From Klebsiella pneumoniae (GTDB lineage Bacteria; Desulfobacterota; Binatia; UBA12015), in NCBI GenBank assembly GCA_945872365.1, contig CAMBZJ010000002.1:103899-167898 (forward strand): DNA of 64,000 bases, read 5' to 3'. Made by a program: the position numbers and the translations under genes. The notes beneath the pieces are model-generated. The model was not told where the DNA came from. It saw only the letters and a list, made by a program, of their open reading frames with translations, and made no database searches. Positions 37,604-46,541 of the stretch are shown here, piece after piece. How positions within the stretch are numbered: the stretch's first letter is position 1; each line of letters starts with the position of its first letter.

Positions 37604-38260
37604 TCACCGCTTTCCCAGGATGCGGGCGGGAACTCCCACCGCGGTCACGGAAGGGGGAATCGAACCACGCACCACGGCACCCGCACCGATAGTGGCGCGC
37701 GCCCCGATCCGAGCACCCGGAATGGCGATCGCACCCGTACCGACGTGAGCAAACATGCCGACGGAGACGTCCCCACCCAGAACGACGCCAGGAGAGAGAT
37801 GCGCGTGATCGCCGATCAGGCAATCATGCTCGACGATCACCCCCGTATTCAGAATGCAGTCGACGCCGACGGACGCGCCACTCTGCACGACGACTCGGGG
37901 CATGACGACGGTCCCGGCGCCGATCGTCGCAAACGGCGACACCCAGGCGGTTGGATGGATGCAGGTCGCCACCTCGAGACCGGCGGCGTTCGCCTCCGAA
38001 TGACATCGCGCTCGCACCTCGTTCAGGCCGATGGCAACGACCAACTCCTTGAAACCGAGCCCGCGAAGCCGCTCGACGCCACCCGTGATCACCTCGACGC
38101 CTGAGACGACGCGACCCGGCTCCCCTGCGTCGTCGTAGAATGCGAGCGATTCGAAGCAATTCATCGCAGCCGCGACATCGAACACGACCCGGCCATGTCC
38201 ACCGCTTCCCCACACGACGAGCCTTCGATCCGCACGGTTCGAATCTCTGGACCTCGTCAT
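37604..38260 (-). CDS. pglD: Sugar O-/N-acyltransferase, PglD/NeuD type
   Basis: 218 residues. N-terminal Rossmann-like substrate domain with V-V-W-G-S-G-G-H-G-R-V-V-F-D-V (residues 15-29), then a left-handed beta-helix of hexapeptide repeats (about 105-210) with I-G-A-G-T-V-V-M-P, the N-T-G-V-I-V-E-H-D-C segment carrying the catalytic His, and a V-G-V-P-A-R tail. PglD acetylates the 4-amino group of UDP-4-amino-6-deoxy-GlcNAc to give UDP-diNAc-bacillosamine. The PglE- and PglF-like genes in the same locus support this rather than sialic-acid O-acetylation. The start overlaps the upstream stop (ATGA). Confidence 0.82.
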   Translation of the reverse strand: MTRSRDSNRADRRLVVWGSGGHGRVVFDVAAAMNCFESLAFYDDAGEPGRVVSGVEVITGGVERLRGLGFKELVVAIGLNEVRARCHSEANAAGLEVATCIHPTAWVSPFATIGAGTVVMPRVVVQSGASVGVDCILNTGVIVEHDCLIGDHAHLSPGVVLGGDVSVGMFAHVGTGAIAIPGARIGARATIGAGAVVRGSIPPSVTAVGVPARILGKR

Positions 38261-39510
38261 GGCGACGGACTCGCGCGGTTCAAACTGCCCCGGGCCACTG
38301 GACCGTCAAGATCGCTGCTCTCGGCGTCCGACTCCACCGAGAAAACCTCCCGTTCGATCTGCGACATGACAACCGAAGGCGAGTACCTTTCCAGCAAGGC
38401 CATGTGTTCCGTCTTCAGTGCGGCGCGAAGACCATCATCTCGAATCAGGTTCTCGACGCCGTCGGCGATGGCGACTGCACCCGGTTCCACTAGGATCGCA
38501 TGCCGACGGTCCTCCAGGTACTCGACGGGGCCGGAGGAGCGAACCACCACGGCTGGAAGCCCTAGCGCGAGCGCCTCGAGGACGGTCAGCGCGAATGATT
38601 CGACTCTCGACGGATGCACCAGGATGTCTGCGCGCGCCATGATCGGATACGGATTCGCGACCGAGCCCAGCAGGAAGACGTGGCCGGCCAGGTCATGGGC
38701 GCCGATGGCCCGTTCGAGGCGGGCCCGCTCGTCTCCTGCTCCGACGAGATACCAACGAATGTGGTATCCTCTGTCCACCAGGAGCTTGCAGGCGCCGACG
38801 CAGTCGATCATGGACTTCTCCGGCGACAGGCGCCCTACCGACACGACCGTGAGCCCTTCGGCCCCGGGCATCTCTGCGGGCAGCGACGACTGGCCGGCTT
38901 TTTTCCGAATGTCGTCCGCCGAAATCACGTTCGGGATGACCACCATTTTGGCGTCTATGTCGAGATGCCGCCGGTGCAGCAGCGCGCGGGAGGATTCGGA
39001 CACGACGACGACTCGGTCCATGTGCCTGAAGGTATCTCGCAGTCCGACCTCTCCAGCCGCGTCGAAGTTGAACTCGCCATGGTGCCACCAGGTCACCTTT
39101 CGATCCGCCCGGACCGCATATGCGAGAAAGTCGGCACAGAAGCCAGGGCGGAACGCGATCGCGCAATCGTACGAAGGTCGCAGAGCCACGATACTTCTCG
39201 CGAGTGCGAGGGCACGACTCCCGATGATACGCTCGAGTCCAACGATGAGCCGCATCGCGATCGAGAACCAATCGCGCCGCTTCAGATTTGCCCATAGGCT
39301 GGACAAGACCGGCCCGGAAGCCCGGGTCAGGTCGACGAGATGCAGGTTGACCTCGACCGGCAGCTCGTCGACGTATTCGCCGTAAGCTTCGAAGAGCAGT
39401 AAATCGACCTCGAAGCGCTCGTAGTCGAGGTGCCGCAGAATCTCTACGAGGGATCGCTCGACGCCGCCGGCCCGGAGGTGGCCGTTCAGAAAGAGAATCA
39501 TTCGTTTCAT
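38257..39510 (-). CDS. Glycosyltransferase family 4 (GT-B)
   Basis: 417 residues. N-terminal M-I-L-F-L-N-G-H-L-R-A-G-G-V-E-R-S-L, typical of GT4; W-W-H-H-G-E-F in the acceptor half; C-terminal V-V-S-V-G-R-L-S-P-E-K-S and P-S-R-V-E-S-F-A-L-T-V-L-E-A-L-A-L-G with the E-x7-E loop. ATGA overlaps at both ends tie it to pglD and the next glycosyltransferase. Its sequence pattern is close to that of the GT4 at 42092, suggesting a duplicated or related specificity. Confidence 0.87.
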   Translation of the reverse strand: MKRMILFLNGHLRAGGVERSLVEILRHLDYERFEVDLLLFEAYGEYVDELPVEVNLHLVDLTRASGPVLSSLWANLKRRDWFSIAMRLIVGLERIIGSRALALARSIVALRPSYDCAIAFRPGFCADFLAYAVRADRKVTWWHHGEFNFDAAGEVGLRDTFRHMDRVVVVSESSRALLHRRHLDIDAKMVVIPNVISADDIRKKAGQSSLPAEMPGAEGLTVVSVGRLSPEKSMIDCVGACKLLVDRGYHIRWYLVGAGDERARLERAIGAHDLAGHVFLLGSVANPYPIMARADILVHPSRVESFALTVLEALALGLPAVVVRSSGPVEYLEDRRHAILVEPGAVAIADGVENLIRDDGLRAALKTEHMALLERYSPSVVMSQIEREVFSVESDAESSDLDGPVARGSLNRASPSP

Positions 39511-40775
39511 TCATTCGACCCGAGAAGCCGGCGGGCCACGGCCTCGGGTGCGAAACTCCTCTCGGGTGCGACCCTGCGCGGAATCCTACCGTCGAGCACC
39601 TCGCGGACGAACGCTGCGATGTCGTCCTTCTGGTTACGGCAGAAGTGGAATCGCCCCAGCTCGGCAAAGTAGTCCCGGATGACTTCCTGCTCTCTGGCCG
39701 TGCCATCGAGGATCAGCAGTACCGGTTTCGACGTCGCGGCATCGTGGTAGAGTTTGCCGGGCAACTGTCCACCCCGGAGATTGCAGACCGCCACCAGCAC
39801 ATCCGTCGAGGCCTGAAGCCCCGACAGGACCCCAAGCGGTACTCGGCCGCGAACCCGAACCCGACCGGTCGGGGTGAGTTCGAGGTCGCTGTCACCACAG
39901 ATGTCGGTTTCCACGTCGAGTGCGCAGGCCGCCTCGTAGAAAGGGACGAGGTTCCTCGTGTGTGAGTAGTAGTCCCCGAAATAGCCGAAGCTAGGACCTG
40001 CCCCTCGCCGCTCGGCCGGAGCCGACGGCATCGGGGTGAACGAAGGCAGGGGGATCAGCCGCATCTTGTGCGCCGACTCCGGGAAGTGGCCGCGCTGGTA
40101 TTCGAGGGTGAGGGGGCTCACGTAGAAGACCTCGTCCGCTCGCCGAAGGAGATCGGCTTCCTCCCTCGCGATACGCGGGGCCTCACCCCGCCGATACACG
40201 TCATGGAACCAAGGGTCTTCCCACAACTGGATCCATCGGTCCGTCCTAACCCTGCGGCGGGAGATCAGCGTCGCGGCCAGGCGATGGCTGCTGGCCGGAG
40301 ACGAATTCGAGACGACCAGGTGGTAGGGGCGACTCGAAGAGAAGCGACTCGCCCGCCTCAACCATGTGCGACTCAAGCGGTGTGGATCCCTCCGGGTGAG
40401 CCATGCGTTTGCCGAGGCAGCGAGCCACCTTGACGCACTGCGCAGCATGGCGCCTCGCTTCCTCGACCCCTCCGGCGGTGAAGCACCTGACCGCTCGTAC
40501 GACGAAGAACCCACTGCTCCACTCGGTCCGTCGAGGAGGGCCTTGAGTTTTACCGCCATGGCGCTCCACGGCGGCTCCGACCGGACGAGGCGATACCGGG
40601 CCCCGGCAAACCGGGGCAAACCCGAATCCACAGGCCCAAAACTCACGTCGGGCATGATGACCTCGACCTCGCACTCGTTCTCCAGGAACCCCTGCACATA
40701 GGCGTTGTGGCTCATGTTGGCGGAGGTATTTCGAAACAGGCTGCTGCCGCAGACGTAGAGCACCCTGGTATTCAT
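39507..40775 (-). CDS. Glycosyltransferase-like protein, GT4-related
   Basis: 422 residues from the ATG at 40775. N-terminal V-L-Y-V-C-G-S-S-L-F and A-Y-V-Q-G-F-L, a central W-E-D-P-W-F segment, V-F-Y-V-S-P-L-T, and a C-terminal half with F-G-Y-F-G-D-Y and a P-G-K-L-Y-H-D-A-A-T-S-K-P motif, which resembles the donor-binding half of GT-B enzymes that lack a standard E-x7-E. The assignment is less certain than for the other transferases. It is divergent from the toroid-fold gene and overlaps the next gene as ATGA. Confidence 0.65.
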   Translation of the reverse strand: MNTRVLYVCGSSLFRNTSANMSHNAYVQGFLENECEVEVIMPDVSFGPVDSGLPRFAGARYRLVRSEPPWSAMAVKLKALLDGPSGAVGSSSYERSGASPPEGSRKRGAMLRSASRWLAASANAWLTRRDPHRLSRTWLRRASRFSSSRPYHLVVSNSSPASSHRLAATLISRRRVRTDRWIQLWEDPWFHDVYRRGEAPRIAREEADLLRRADEVFYVSPLTLEYQRGHFPESAHKMRLIPLPSFTPMPSAPAERRGAGPSFGYFGDYYSHTRNLVPFYEAACALDVETDICGDSDLELTPTGRVRVRGRVPLGVLSGLQASTDVLVAVCNLRGGQLPGKLYHDAATSKPVLLILDGTAREQEVIRDYFAELGRFHFCRNQKDDIAAFVREVLDGRIPRRVAPERSFAPEAVARRLLGSNE

Positions 40776-41006
40776 CGCGATTCCGAACTGCGGCGGCCCA
40801 TCCTGCTTCACGGAGCCACCGGCCGCTCCGCCGGGCAACGCCCCGGCCCCGCTATTACCTCGCTGCTACCGTTACCATGTGCGATAGGTCGTCGGAAGCG
40901 GCGGCCATGTAGAACTCCGACCGCCCGGCCTACCGTGCGCCGCACGTCGCACATAGACTTCGTTGACTCGGAAGGTCTTTCCATCTACGAGGAACGTGCT
41001 GCGGCC

Positions 41007-42104
41007 ATGCATACACCGACTCACAACCTCCGTCGGGTGACGGGAACCGCGGAGCCGAGCGTGGCGCGTGCCGTCGGGTGGCTTCGGCGGGCCCAGTACG
41101 AGTCCGGCTTCATCGTACGCTTCGCGACCGCGTTTCGTCGGATCGACGTCTATCCCGAGATCACCGGATACGCCATTTCGACCTTCACGAAGCTGTTTTC
41201 GAAATACGGGGACCCGGACTTCCTGGACCGCGCGCTGCGCGCAGCGAACGCTGCATGTCGAGTGATGCAGACCAACGGCGCCATCCCCTCCAATGTATCG
41301 ACCGATGGGAGTTACGAAGACAAGGTCTACCTGTTCGACCAGGGCATCCTCGCGAAGGGCCTCCTCGACCTCGCAACGCATCTCGCGAACTCCGGTTCGC
41401 CCGAGGCTCCGCGACTCCTGGCTCAGGCACTCAAGGCGACCGACTTCATCTCGGACGCCATCGACGGCGCGGGTCCCTGCAACCAGTACCGCCTCGACGG
41501 AAGCCCACTCGATCGTTTTTCCTATGCGATCTTTGCGAAGTGCAATCTTGCCCTGCTCGCTGCGCACAAGCTGACGGCCGACGAGCGCCACTTTCGCACC
41601 GCGCAAGTCCTGACCCGTCTTGCAATCGATGGCTACCAAAGCTCCAACGGTGCATTCAGCGTCTCAGCCGGAAGTCCTTTCAACCGGACCCACTACCACT
41701 GTTATGCGCTCGAGGGCCTCGCAGAGTTCCACCGCGCGACCGGCGACGACGACTGCCTCGGCGCACTGGTCCGCGGCGCCGAATATCTCGCGACACACCA
41801 GCGAGCAGACGGGTCCTTTCCGAACATGGTCTTTCCGCAAGAAGATGACGGACTGGAGGACGTCCCGGTGCCGGCCCAGGCTGCAAACATCTGGCGATAC
41901 CTCGACGGCCTCGGCGCAGGCGCCGACAGAACGCTCGAGATCTCCCGCGCGATCGGAGCGATCCGCAGGCGACAATACCGATCGCGATGGGGAACCCTGG
42001 ACGGCGGCTTCCCGCTCATGGTACCGGGAAGCCTGGTCCGGAGACGATTGGCGTGTTCATGGGCCTGCATCTTCTACATCGATGCGGACGTCTACGACGC
42101 TTGA
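41007..42104 (+). CDS. Alpha/alpha-toroid (six-hairpin glycosidase/epimerase-like) protein
   Basis: 365 residues from the ATG at 41007. Repeated helical pairs of the form A-x-x-W-L-x-x-A-Q, G-Y-A-I-S-T-F-T-K-L, D-Q-G-I-L-A-K-G-L-L-D-L-A, Y-H-C-Y-A-L-E-G-L-A-E-F, Q-R-A-D-G-S-F-P and Q-A-A-N-I-W-R-Y-L suggest an alpha/alpha toroid as in six-hairpin glycosidases, glucuronyl C5-epimerases or polysaccharide lyases. No signal peptide is evident. It is the only plus-strand gene inside the minus-strand locus and overlaps the next gene's end by 13 bases. The catalytic activity, if any, is unknown. Confidence 0.65.
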   Translation: MHTPTHNLRRVTGTAEPSVARAVGWLRRAQYESGFIVRFATAFRRIDVYPEITGYAISTFTKLFSKYGDPDFLDRALRAANAACRVMQTNGAIPSNVSTDGSYEDKVYLFDQGILAKGLLDLATHLANSGSPEAPRLLAQALKATDFISDAIDGAGPCNQYRLDGSPLDRFSYAIFAKCNLALLAAHKLTADERHFRTAQVLTRLAIDGYQSSNGAFSVSAGSPFNRTHYHCYALEGLAEFHRATGDDDCLGALVRGAEYLATHQRADGSFPNMVFPQEDDGLEDVPVPAQAANIWRYLDGLGAGADRTLEISRAIGAIRRRQYRSRWGTLDGGFPLMVPGSLVRRRLACSWACIFYIDADVYDA

Positions 42105-43342
42105 CAATCCCCTGTCGGCTTCCCTGCACCCTCGCGACTTCCGGCCCGTCCGGCGAGTGCCAGCACTTCCCCAGCCGCGGCGATGTTCCCGTAGTCCCTT
42201 GACGCGGCCGTTGCCCCCAGACGGCGTCGCAACGCCGGATCTGCAACGAGCCTCCGGATTGCATCGACCAGACCGTGGGGACCAGGGTCGGCCATCATCC
42301 CGTCGATGCCGTCTTCGAGTTGACTCGATGCGGTGGGGTAGCGAGCGATGAGCACGGGGCGGCCGAGCATCTGCGCCTCCCGGACCGTGACCGCCTTGCC
42401 CTCGTAGCGAGACGGCTGCACGTAGAGGTCGCAGGCCGCGATGTAAGGATAGGGGTTGTCGCGCTTCCCGAGGATCAGAAACTGCCGCTCGACCCCGAGG
42501 CTGGAGATCAGCCTCCGCAGGGACTCCTCCTCCGGGCCGTATCCGATGAGATACCATCTCACGGGAACGCCCAGATCGACCAGCCGCCTGCAGGCCTCGA
42601 CGGCGAGGTCGAACCCCTTTGCATGCGAAAATCGCCCCACCGAACAGAGGCGAAACTCCGACGGTCCCGCGACCATCTCGTGCGACACGTCCGTCGCTCG
42701 CGCTTGACCGCGAACGAAGGTCGGACTCAGCACGTTCTCGATGACCCGTATGCGCGATGCTTCGATGCCGAAAGCCTCCGAAAACGTCTCCGCCACTCCA
42801 GTCGACACTGCTGCGAGGCTGTCGAGTCGGGACCAAGTCTTCATTTCGAACCGACGATCCACACCCGTTTCAAGACGCGTGTAGTCGGTATGGATCCACC
42901 CCACCCGAAACCGCGCACGGACCCTGCGAAGGACCACATCGTGCGGAGCAAGAAAACTCACAGCGAGATCGTATTCTCCCGGAATCCAGGGAAGGCAGCC
43001 GATCGAGTAACGGACCGAGCGCGGCAGGAGAAATCCCCGGATTCCCAGGGCCCCCCGTGTCCGCGTGACAAGTTTTGCCGCCGCGCGAGCAACGCCAACC
43101 CTCCATTGCGCCGACAGAAGCACGCTGTAGAGGCTGCGGTCCAGCGCTGCATACTCCGGCATCTCGGGAAGGAGGTCCAATCCCCGGGGAATTTGGTCCA
43201 CCCACTCGCCATCGTGGGAATGAAGGAACAACGTGAGGTCGCATTCTCTCGGAACGAGAGCATGGAGCAGCCCAAGGAGGCTTCTTTCGACACCGCCGAT
43301 CCGGAGCCCGGGTGCGACGACGAGGATACGGGGTCTCACCAT
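42092..43342 (-). CDS. Glycosyltransferase family 4 (GT-B)
   Basis: 416 residues. N-terminal I-L-V-V-A-P-G-L-R-I-G-G-V-E-R-S-L, W-I-H-T-D-Y in the acceptor half, C-terminal C-S-V-G-R-F-S-H-A-K-G and P-S-R-Y-E-G-K-A-V-T-V-R-E-A-Q-M-L-G with the E-x7-E loop. Its end overlaps by 13 bases the 3' end of the plus-strand toroid gene, and it lies 68 bases after the PglF-like gene. Donor unknown. Confidence 0.87.
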   Translation of the reverse strand: MVRPRILVVAPGLRIGGVERSLLGLLHALVPRECDLTLFLHSHDGEWVDQIPRGLDLLPEMPEYAALDRSLYSVLLSAQWRVGVARAAAKLVTRTRGALGIRGFLLPRSVRYSIGCLPWIPGEYDLAVSFLAPHDVVLRRVRARFRVGWIHTDYTRLETGVDRRFEMKTWSRLDSLAAVSTGVAETFSEAFGIEASRIRVIENVLSPTFVRGQARATDVSHEMVAGPSEFRLCSVGRFSHAKGFDLAVEACRRLVDLGVPVRWYLIGYGPEEESLRRLISSLGVERQFLILGKRDNPYPYIAACDLYVQPSRYEGKAVTVREAQMLGRPVLIARYPTASSQLEDGIDGMMADPGPHGLVDAIRRLVADPALRRRLGATAASRDYGNIAAAGEVLALAGRAGSREGAGKPTGDCQAS

Positions 43343-43410
43343 CTTACCGGTCGCCCATCATGCACGCGTCGCTACCGTTTCGGCTCACGCCGACATGCAT
43401 GGACTGGGTT

Positions 43411-45378
43411 TCAGGTCGAGCCCTGTAAATCTGCTGCTCCTCGGGCGCCTAAGGGTGATCGCTCGGAGCGCTCTGCGTCGCCCCTCTTCAATCTCGTGTT
43501 CGCCTCTCCAGAGGAGGCACGAAACGTCGGGACGACATCCTGCAGAAGGCTCAAGACGCCAGAGACGTCCCCCGCCGAGACGAGGGTCTCGAACCGGGGG
43601 AGGAATACGTCGCTCGACACCCCCGCGACCTCGAGCCGTTCCAGCGATGAAATCCTCTCGATCGCCGTGGGTGCCATCCTCTCCCCCTCGTCCAGCAACT
43701 CCTCATGCAACTTCTCTCCAGCCCGGAGACCCGTGAACACGATCTCAATGTCCTCCCCGGGTGCAAAGCCCGACAACTCGATCATCTGGCGGGCCAAGTC
43801 CGTGATCCGAACCGGCTGCCCCATCTTCAGTACGAGCGTTTCCCCGCAACGACCGACCGTCGCGGCCTGGAGCACGAGTGCAACGGCCTCCGGGATCGTC
43901 ATGAAGTAGCGGCTCACCTCGGGGTGGGTGACGGTCACCGGCCCGCCACGCGAGATCTGCTCTCGGAACAGCGGGACGACGCTGCCGTTGGAGCCGAGGA
44001 CGTTTCCGAAACGAACAGTCACGTACCGTCCGCGATCTATTCCCATCTCCCGGACGATGATCTCCGCGATTCGCTTGGTCACTCCCATGACACTAGACGG
44101 GCGCACCGCCTTGTCGGTCGAAATCAGGACGAACTGCCCCACATCGTGCGCAATCGCGGACGCGACGACATTACGGGTTCCGAGGATGTTGTTGCGCACG
44201 GCCTCGACCACGTTGGCCTCGGCGAGCGGGACGTGCTTGTACGCGGCCGCGTGGAACACGATGTCCGGCCGGTGCTCGTGAAAGACCCGGTCCAACTGGT
44301 CACGAAGGAGGATGTCGCCAAGGACCGGTACGATCCGGACATTCGGATACTTCTGCCTCAGCTCGGATTCGAGCAGAAAGATCCCGTTCTCGTGGCGGTC
44401 GAAGATCACGACACGCTCGGGGCCATTTCGCGAGACTTGGCGGCAGAGTTCGGATCCGATCGACCCGGCAGCCCCCGTGACTACGACGCATCGGCTACTC
44501 AGGAGCGCTGCGGTCTGCGGGGACGAGATCCGGACCGGCACCCGCCCCAGGAGATCCTCCAGGGCGACCTCGCGCATCTGTGTGAAGATGAAGCGCCCGT
44601 CGACGAGGTCACCCAGGCTCGGGAGGATTCGCGAGCGGACCTTCGCCTCGCCGCACAACTGCGTGACGCGCCGTATCAACGCAGATCCGGCCGACGGGAT
44701 CGCCACCAGGACCTCGCTGACCTCGTGGGCTGCGACGATCTCGGGGATGCCCGCGATGGGACCGAGGACGGGCATGCCGCAGATGCGCATTCCCTGCTTC
44801 TCCGGGTCGTCGTCGATGAAGCCGACGAGCGCAGTGCGACCCCCCTTCCGGATCTGGAGTTCCTCCATGAGCCTGATTCCAGCGGAACCCGCGCCCACGA
44901 TGAGCGCTACGCTGTCGACGCGATGCGCCTCGGCCTGCATCGCACCGTGCTCGCGAAAGAGACGAACCGCAATCCTGCTACCCGCAACGAGCGCCGTGCA
45001 GAGCAGGAAGTCGGTCAGGAAGACCGCGCGGGGAAAACCCACAGTCCCCTGCGAAAGCACGATCGTTGCAAGGAACAACCCGGAGCCGACGAGATTCGCC
45101 TTCAGAATGGCTTCCGTGTCGCGCACGCTCACGTGGCGCCACCAACCCGTGAACAAGCCGAACACCCAGAAGCCCGTCAGCTTGCAGATACAGAGAAGCG
45201 GAAGAGTCTGGAGCGCCAGATACACGTAACGCTCCGGAACGACGAGATCGAACCGCAACGCGAACGCGGCGAGGTAGGCTACGGCCGCGAACAGGACGTT
45301 GAGAAGTATCGAGGCACCGACTCGGTACCGCACGAGGAAGGAAGGCAGTGAAGGTTTCGTGGGGGGCAAAGTGGTCAT
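43411..45378 (-). CDS. pglF: UDP-GlcNAc 4,6-dehydratase, PglF/WbpM/CapD type
   Basis: 655 residues. Four N-terminal membrane helices (about 20-140), a CoA-binding-like Rossmann domain (A-L-I-V-G-A-G-S-A-G, 158-167), then the extended SDR dehydratase domain with T-G-A-A-G-S-I-G-S-E at 301-310, S-T-D-K-A-V at 420-425 and the M-x3-K (Met431, Lys435) that replaces Tyr-x3-Lys in this family. PglF makes UDP-4-keto-6-deoxy-GlcNAc, the first step to bacillosamine. The ATG at 45378 overlaps the upstream aminotransferase stop; upstream residues in the longer frame are shadow. Confidence 0.93.
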   Translation of the reverse strand: MTTLPPTKPSLPSFLVRYRVGASILLNVLFAAVAYLAAFALRFDLVVPERYVYLALQTLPLLCICKLTGFWVFGLFTGWWRHVSVRDTEAILKANLVGSGLFLATIVLSQGTVGFPRAVFLTDFLLCTALVAGSRIAVRLFREHGAMQAEAHRVDSVALIVGAGSAGIRLMEELQIRKGGRTALVGFIDDDPEKQGMRICGMPVLGPIAGIPEIVAAHEVSEVLVAIPSAGSALIRRVTQLCGEAKVRSRILPSLGDLVDGRFIFTQMREVALEDLLGRVPVRISSPQTAALLSSRCVVVTGAAGSIGSELCRQVSRNGPERVVIFDRHENGIFLLESELRQKYPNVRIVPVLGDILLRDQLDRVFHEHRPDIVFHAAAYKHVPLAEANVVEAVRNNILGTRNVVASAIAHDVGQFVLISTDKAVRPSSVMGVTKRIAEIIVREMGIDRGRYVTVRFGNVLGSNGSVVPLFREQISRGGPVTVTHPEVSRYFMTIPEAVALVLQAATVGRCGETLVLKMGQPVRITDLARQMIELSGFAPGEDIEIVFTGLRAGEKLHEELLDEGERMAPTAIERISSLERLEVAGVSSDVFLPRFETLVSAGDVSGVLSLLQDVVPTFRASSGEANTRLKRGDAERSERSPLGARGAADLQGST

Positions 45379-46541
45379 TGCAATGAGGCCCCCGATGACC
45401 GACCGCGCGTGATGTCCAGAAGCGCTTCGCACACTCGGTCGATCTGTGATTGTTGCATGGCCGGAAAGAACGGGAGAGCCAGGCACCGGTCTCCTGCCTC
45501 TTCGGCCACCGGGAAGGCGCCCCGCCGGTATCCGAATCGCTCTCGATAGAACTGCTGCAGGTGGATGGGAGGGAAATACGCCCGCGCGGGGATCCCTCGC
45601 GACGCGAGTTCCCGGATCGCCCCATTTCGTTCCGCCGCAGAACCCAGGCGAACTACGTACACGAACCAGCTCGCGCGGGTCGTCCATGGGGCGTGTTTGG
45701 GGATCTGGACCCCCTCCGCGCCGCCTAGTCGCTCGTCGTACCAACGGGCTACTCGCTCCCTCGCGTCGAGTAATTCGTCGAGTCTCCGCAACTGCACGAC
45801 CCCCAGAGCGGCGCTCATCTCGTCGAGTCTGTAGTTGTACCCCAACCTCGAGTGCTCGAGCCACCCGTCGAAGACGTCACGGCCCTGGTTGCGGAGGCTG
45901 CGAAAGAGGTCGGCCCACTCGGCGTCGTCGGTCACCAGCATCCCGCCCTCGCCGGTCGTCATCTGCTTGTTCGGATAGAACGCGAAGACGCCTGCGTGGC
46001 CGAGGGCACCGACCGGCCTGTCCTTGTACGTACCGCCGATCGCCTCGCAGGCGTCCTCGATCACGGCCAACCCGTGCCTTTCGGCCAGGTCGACGATGGG
46101 ATCCATGTCGCACGGCTGGCCGAAGACGTGCACGGGAAGAATTGCCTTCATGGGCACGCCTTCCGCCGCGAGCTTCTCGATTCGCTGCTCGAGCGCCCCG
46201 ACGTCGATCGTCAGGGTGTCCGGTTCGATGTCGACGAATTCAGGCCGACCGCCCACATAGAGAACGCAGTTTGCCGAGGCGACGAAACTGAAGGGCGTGG
46301 TGAGAACGACGTCGCCTGGGCCGACTCCGGCCGCAATCATCGCCAGATGAAGTCCCGAAGTGCCACTGTTCACCCCGATGCCGTGGCGAGCACCACATCG
46401 AGCGGCCAGGTTCTTCTCGAATTCGACGAGTTTCGGCCCCAATGCGAGGCTGGGCGATGCGAGCACCTCGAGCACGGCTTCGCGCTCGGCATCGGTGATG
46501 TCGGGCATGCACATGGGAAGGGCCGCGAGCTCATGCGTCAT
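45375..46541 (-). CDS. pglE: DegT/DnrJ/EryC1 aminotransferase, PglE type
   Basis: 388 residues. PLP-dependent sugar aminotransferase with V-N-S-G-T-S-G-L-H-L-A near residue 60, P-V-H-V-F-G-Q-P, I-E-D-A-C-E-A-I-G-G, and the PLP Lys192 in F-Y-P-N-K-Q-M-T-T-G-E-G-G. PglE aminates UDP-4-keto-6-deoxy-GlcNAc. Its direct coupling (ATGA on both sides) to a PglF-like dehydratase and a PglC-like transferase supports this substrate. I chose the ATG at 46541; the longer frame upstream is a shadow. Confidence 0.92.
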   Translation of the reverse strand: MTHELAALPMCMPDITDAEREAVLEVLASPSLALGPKLVEFEKNLAARCGARHGIGVNSGTSGLHLAMIAAGVGPGDVVLTTPFSFVASANCVLYVGGRPEFVDIEPDTLTIDVGALEQRIEKLAAEGVPMKAILPVHVFGQPCDMDPIVDLAERHGLAVIEDACEAIGGTYKDRPVGALGHAGVFAFYPNKQMTTGEGGMLVTDDAEWADLFRSLRNQGRDVFDGWLEHSRLGYNYRLDEMSAALGVVQLRRLDELLDARERVARWYDERLGGAEGVQIPKHAPWTTRASWFVYVVRLGSAAERNGAIRELASRGIPARAYFPPIHLQQFYRERFGYRRGAFPVAEEAGDRCLALPFFPAMQQSQIDRVCEALLDITRGRSSGASLQ

